Positions 57,558-64,000 of a DNA stretch of 64,000 nt are shown one piece after another. The notes under the pieces were generated by a model. That model saw only the letters and a list, made by a program, of their open reading frames with translations, was not told where the DNA came from and searched no databases. The stretch covers positions 534,286-598,285 of the forward strand of contig NZ_JAFMZZ010000004.1 of NCBI RefSeq assembly GCF_017356245.1, given 5' to 3'. The first letter of the stretch is position 1. Each line of letters starts with the position of its first letter. A program made the translations under genes and the position numbers. The DNA is from Bordetella petrii (GTDB lineage Bacteria; Pseudomonadota; Gammaproteobacteria; Burkholderiales; Burkholderiaceae_B).

Positions 57558-57659
57558 CCAGGTGTCTGACTCCCGCAACGCGGGTGTCAGACACCGAAGT
57601 GGGCAAAGACTGTCTCAATTCTACGGTGTCAGGCACCCTTCGGGAGCCTGACACCTGGC
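57558..57659 (+). repeat. Double-hairpin intergenic repeat, copy 5
   Basis: Hairpins GGTGTCTGAC...GTCAGACACC (57561-57594) and GGTGTCAGGC...GCCTGACACC (57626-57656), linker GAAGTGGGCAAAGACTGTCT then CAATTCTAC. The second hairpin and its flank are identical to copy 4. It ends 10 bases from the carB stop. Confidence 0.93.
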
Positions 57660-57669
57660 CATGAGAGGC

Positions 57670-60912
<3,243 letters not shown>

Positions 60913-60922
60913 GATGCGATAT

Positions 60923-62077
60923 TTATTTCTGGCCGGCCATCAGGCTGATGAATTTGTCGAACAGCACGATGATGTCGTGCGGGCCCGGGCTGGCTTCGGG
61001 ATGGCCCTGGAAGCAGAAGGCGGGACGGTCGGTGAGCTCGAAGCCCTGCAGCGTGCCGTCGAACAACGATACGTGCGTGACCCGCGCATTGGCCGGCAGC
61101 GTGGCCGCGTCGACGCCGAAGCCGTGGTTCTGGCTGGTGATGAACACGCGCTTGGAATCGAGGTCTTGCACGGGGTGGTTGGCGCCGTGGTGGCCGGTTT
61201 TCATCTTGACGGTCTTGCCGCCGACGGCCAGGCCCATGATCTGATGGCCCAGGCAGATGCCGAACGTGGGCAGCTTGCGCTCGAGGAACACCCGCGTGGC
61301 GGCGATGGCGTAGTCGCAGGGTTCGGGGTCGCCCGGACCGTTGGCCAGGAACACGCCGTCGGGATCGAGCTTGAGCACGTCTTCGGCCGAGGTCTGGGCC
61401 GGCACCAGCGTGATGCGGCAGCCGCGGTCGGCCATCAGGCGCAGGATGTTGTACTTGACGCCGAAGTCGTAGGCGACCACATGGAAGCGGCCCTGCTCGG
61501 GCGAGCCGAAGCCCTGGCCCAGCTGCCAGGTGCCCTGGGACCAGTCTTGCGGGGCCTTGATGGACACCACCTTGGCGAGGTCGAGGCCGTTCATGCCGGC
61601 GTAGCCGCGCGCCAGTTCGACGGCGCGCTCGGCGTCGTCGCCCACCAGGATGCAGGCGCCCTGGGCGCCGCCGTCGCGCAGGATGCGGGTGAGCTTGCGG
61701 GTGTCGACGTCGGCGATGGCCACCACGCCCTGCGCGGCCAGGTATTCGGGCAGCGACTGGGTGGCGCGGAAGTTCGACACACGCGAGGGGCAGTCGCGCA
61801 CCACCAGGCCCGAGGCCAGCACGCGCGCGGTTTCGACGTCTTCGGTATTGACGCCGGTATTGCCGATATGCGGATAGGTAAGCGTTACGATCTGGCCGTT
61901 ATAGCTGGGATCGGTGAGGATTTCCTGGTAGCCGGTCATGGCGGTGTTGAACACCACCTCGGCGACCGTATGGCCTGGCGCGCCGATGGACACGCCCCGG
62001 AAAATGGTACCGTCCGCCAAAGCCAGAATTGCAGGAGGGAAGCGATCGGCGCCCTCGGGAAAAAGTTGCGGCAGCAC
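60923..62077 (-). CDS. carA: Carbamoyl phosphate synthase small subunit
   Basis: A 384-residue glutaminase subunit. The N-terminal domain has [34 protein letters not shown] in part; the class I amidotransferase domain has [13 protein letters not shown], nucleophile Cys in [16 protein letters not shown], and the His-Glu pair in [14 protein letters not shown]. The start appears to be GTG at 62077 (codes MLPQLFPEG). A TATAAT lies on the minus strand at 62122-62117 with a poor -35. It is divergent from tal across 177 bases. Confidence 0.96.
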   Translation of the reverse strand: MLPQLFPEGADRFPPAILALADGTIFRGVSIGAPGHTVAEVVFNTAMTGYQEILTDPSYNGQIVTLTYPHIGNTGVNTEDVETARVLASGLVVRDCPSRVSNFRATQSLPEYLAAQGVVAIADVDTRKLTRILRDGGAQGACILVGDDAERAVELARGYAGMNGLDLAKVVSIKAPQDWSQGTWQLGQGFGSPEQGRFHVVAYDFGVKYNILRLMADRGCRITLVPAQTSAEDVLKLDPDGVFLANGPGDPEPCDYAIAATRVFLERKLPTFGICLGHQIMGLAVGGKTVKMKTGHHGANHPVQDLDSKRVFITSQNHGFGVDAATLPANARVTHVSLFDGTLQGFELTDRPAFCFQGHPEASPGPHDIIVLFDKFISLMAGQK

Positions 62078-62254
62078 AGTAAACCCCGGTTTCAGAATCG
62101 ATGATCAAACCTTGGAATTATACCCTGGAAGGGCATTTTCCCCGGGGAACCGCGCCGTATAAGGCTGGGCGCGGAGATTTCCGTGTCAAAAGCGGCCCAT
62201 GCGTAGTGATACCCTACCCTTTTCGCCAACTTTCGCCCCAGTTGATCTGTCCCC

Positions 62255-63214
62255 ATGTCCAGCCAGCTTGAAGCCCTGCGCCGCCACACGACCGTCGTCG
62301 CCGATACCGGCGATTTCGAAGCCATGCGGGCGCTGCGCCCCACCGACGCCACGACCAACCCCTCGCTGATCCTGAAAGCGGTGCAGAAAGACGCCTACCG
62401 GCCGTTGCTGGACCAGGTCGTGCACGACCACCGCGGCGCGCCCCTGGCCGAACTGACCGACCGGCTGCTGGTGGCGTTCGGCCGCGAGATCCTGAACATT
62501 GTGCCGGGCCGGGTATCCACCGAAGTCGACGCGCGCCTGTCTTTCGACACGCGCGCCACGGTCGAGCGCGGCCGCGGCCTGATCGCCCTGTACGAAGCAG
62601 CCGGCATTCCGCGCGAACGGGTGCTGATCAAGACGGCCTCGACCTGGGAAGGCATCCAGGCGGCCCGCCTGCTGCAGGCCGACGGCATCCGCTGCAACCT
62701 GACTCTGCTGTTCTCGCTGCCCCAGGCCGTGGCCTGCGCCGATGCCGGCGTGCAATTGATTTCGCCCTTCGTGGGCCGCATCTACGACTGGTACAAGAAA
62801 GCGGCCGGCGCCGACTGGGTAGAGGCCGATCGTGCCGGCGCCAACGATCCGGGCGTGCAGTCGGTGACCGAGATCTACCGCTACTACAAGCGGCACGGCA
62901 TCACGACCGAGATCATGGGCGCCAGCTTCCGCAACAAAGGCCAGATCCTGGCGCTGGCGGGCTGCGACCTGCTGACCATCAGCCCCGAACTGCTGGCCGA
63001 ACTCGACGGCATGCCGGGCGACGTGCCGGCGCGCCTGGCGCGCGATGGCGATGCGGGCGAAACGCCGGCGCGGCGCCCGGCCGACGAAGTGTGGTTTCGC
63101 AGCGAACTGAACGCCAACGCCATGGCCACGGAAAAACTGGCCGAAGGCATCCGGCTGTTTTCGGCGGATGCGGTGAAGCTGGATGCCTTGCTGGGCGGGG
63201 CGCCGGCTCGATAG
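62255..63214 (+). CDS. tal: Transaldolase
   Basis: A 319-residue class I transaldolase (TalB type). It opens [20 protein letters not shown], then [18 protein letters not shown] (family signature), [20 protein letters not shown], the Schiff-base Lys in [36 protein letters not shown] and [12 protein letters not shown]. Usual length. It shuffles dihydroxyacetone units between sugar phosphates in the pentose phosphate pathway. It is followed by copy 6 of the repeat and the convergent CMD-fold gene. Confidence 0.97.
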   Translation: MSSQLEALRRHTTVVADTGDFEAMRALRPTDATTNPSLILKAVQKDAYRPLLDQVVHDHRGAPLAELTDRLLVAFGREILNIVPGRVSTEVDARLSFDTRATVERGRGLIALYEAAGIPRERVLIKTASTWEGIQAARLLQADGIRCNLTLLFSLPQAVACADAGVQLISPFVGRIYDWYKKAAGADWVEADRAGANDPGVQSVTEIYRYYKRHGITTEIMGASFRNKGQILALAGCDLLTISPELLAELDGMPGDVPARLARDGDAGETPARRPADEVWFRSELNANAMATEKLAEGIRLFSADAVKLDALLGGAPAR

Positions 63215-63240
63215 CGGCAAGCTGCGCGGGCGCCAGGATA

Positions 63241-63334
63241 CAAGGTGTCAGGCTCCCGCAGGGTGCCTGACACCGTGCTGTCGAGACAGCCTGCCACACT
63301 TCGGTGTCTGGCACCCGCGGAGCCAGACACCTGT
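63241..63334 (-). repeat. Double-hairpin intergenic repeat, copy 6
   Basis: Hairpins GGTGTCAGGC...GCCTGACACC (63244-63274) and GGTGTCTGGC...GCCAGACACC (63303-63332), in the reverse orientation to copies 4 and 5; the linker complement reads GAAGTGTGGCAGGCTGTCTC. It lies between converging genes, 26 bases after the tal stop and 8 before the next stop. Confidence 0.93.
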
Positions 63335-63342
63335 GCCTAGGC

Positions 63343-63870
63343 TCAGCGCTCGTCGTGCGAGTGCACCTGCAGCGCTTCCAGGAAGCGCGACACCATGTTG
63401 TAGGCCGCCACCGTGGCGGTGAGCTCGACCATCAGCTTGTCGCTGCCGACGGCCTGGCGGGCGGCGTCGAACACCGGCTGGGGCACCTGGATCTGGCGCG
63501 TCATGGCGTCGGTATAGGCCAGTACCGCACGTTCGCTGGCGCTGAACTGGTCCGACGACTTCCATTGGCCCAGCGCATCGAGCTGGGCCTGGGTGATGCC
63601 TTCGCGCAGGGCGATGGGCGCGTGCTGGTCGGCTTCGTAGGGCGCGCCGTTGATCGCCGCCACCCGCATGATGACCAGTTCGCGCAGGTCGCCCGGCAGC
63701 GTGCTGAGCTGGCGGATGGACGTCAGGTAGTTCAGCCAGCCGCCGGCCACGGCGGGGCTGTGCAGCAGCATCTGGTACAGGTGCAGCACGCTGCCGCGCT
63801 CGGCAACGATGCGATCGACCAGCGGCTTGGCATCGGGATGGTTCAGGTCAGCATAAGACAGGCGCGCCAT
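63343..63870 (-). CDS. Carboxymuconolactone decarboxylase-fold protein without the Cys pair
   Basis: A 175-residue protein with the AhpD/CMD helical fold: LPGDLRELVIMRVAAINGAPYEADQHAPIALREG (cited as ELVIMRVAAINGAPYEADQH), ERAVLAYTDAMTRQ and VELTATVAAYNMVSRFLEAL. The position where peroxidase-type members have Cys is Ala (GAPYEADQH), while the Glu and His are kept; there is no CXXC. So it is likely not a thiol peroxidase; the true reaction is unknown. It starts 46 bases after the edge gene's stop and converges on tal. Confidence 0.82.
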   Translation of the reverse strand: MARLSYADLNHPDAKPLVDRIVAERGSVLHLYQMLLHSPAVAGGWLNYLTSIRQLSTLPGDLRELVIMRVAAINGAPYEADQHAPIALREGITQAQLDALGQWKSSDQFSASERAVLAYTDAMTRQIQVPQPVFDAARQAVGSDKLMVELTATVAAYNMVSRFLEALQVHSHDER

Positions 63871-63916
63871 GCGGCTAACTCCGGAAAAGGGGCGGCCCCG
63901 GCCGGGCCGCGCGGGT

Positions 63917-64000
63917 TCAGATTTTTTCGGTTTCGCCCGATTTGGGCTGCCATTTCATCAGGCGCTGCTCGCCCAGGCCCACGATGTAGTCGAGCAGCAG
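63917..64000 (-). CDS. C-terminus of a protein cut by the right edge, possibly an ABC permease
   Basis: Only the last 27 codons are visible, ending GLGEQRLMKWQPKSGETEKI and stop at 63917. An end of the type LLLDYIVGLGEQRLMKWQ resembles the C-terminal tail of NitT/TauT-type ABC permeases. Too short to be certain. Confidence 0.5.
   Translation of the reverse strand: MLLDYIVGLGEQRLMKWQPKSGETEKI

Noticed and set aside
61899..62108. A 69-codon frame starting just upstream of carA as a leader peptide
   Set aside because: It overlaps carA out of frame for most of its length and lacks a ribosome-binding site or a pyrimidine-attenuation hairpin.

Overview
The window is G+C-rich DNA from a betaproteobacterium of the Alcaligenaceae, most like Bordetella or Achromobacter. 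The grounds are a FepA/BfeA-type receptor with a divergent AraC regulator, a Bug-type tricarboxylate solute receptor, the housekeeping run carA-carB / greA / yhbY-rlmE / ftsH-folP-glmM next to ppk-ppx and pst, and protein sequences close to family members known from that group. This is inference from remembered families; no search was run. No phage, transposase, integrase or CRISPR array was found.

Layout. 1-5000: MmgE/PrpD-family gene cut by the left edge, divergent ArsR regulator with an SRPBCC partner, MFS transporter, glyoxalase-like protein, isochorismatase-like hydrolase. 5290-10223: acyl-CoA handling cluster (CoA ligase, Bug receptor, LysR, acyl-CoA dehydrogenase). 10339-15386: complete four-gene branched-chain 2-oxoacid dehydrogenase operon. 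15681-17522: GST, Hsp15, MgtC-like protein, tRNA-Pro(TGG). 17564-24915: copper operon on the minus strand: iron-type alcohol dehydrogenase, copR, copS, an N-terminally truncated cupredoxin, copA, copB and a UPF0718-type permease with a CTCC motif. 25179-34486: nitroreductase, then a seven-gene minus-strand operon (aldehyde dehydrogenase, fumarate-reductase-like flavoprotein, branched-chain-type ABC importer), with a divergent LysR gene. 34510-38829: Fur-boxed catecholate siderophore receptor operon (bfeA-like plus IroE-like esterase) with a divergent AraC regulator.

38971-46740 is a phosphate island: pstSCAB, ppk and ppx. Both the pst operon and ppk carry a PhoB-box-like 7-4-7 direct repeat set 10 bases upstream of a -10-like hexamer. 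Then come olsB-like, glmM, folP, ftsH, rlmE divergent from yhbY, a DUF4149 protein, greA, uracil permease, histidine phosphatase, SDR, carB, carA, tal, a carboxymuconolactone-decarboxylase-fold protein, and the end of a gene cut by the right edge.

The most unusual element is a dispersed intergenic repeat of about 95 bases made of two hairpins (GGTGTCAGGC...GCCTGACACC) joined by a conserved linker containing GACTGTCTC. Six copies occur in this window, in both orientations. Five of the six lie within about 35 bases of a stop codon, and three sit exactly between converging genes. Other points worth attention are an apparently leaderless arsR whose start codon lies in a palindromic operator, the truncated signal-less cupredoxin that keeps its copper ligands, twin PhoB-type boxes, two LysR-type palindromes before the seven-gene operon, and a terminator-like hairpin in the greA leader.
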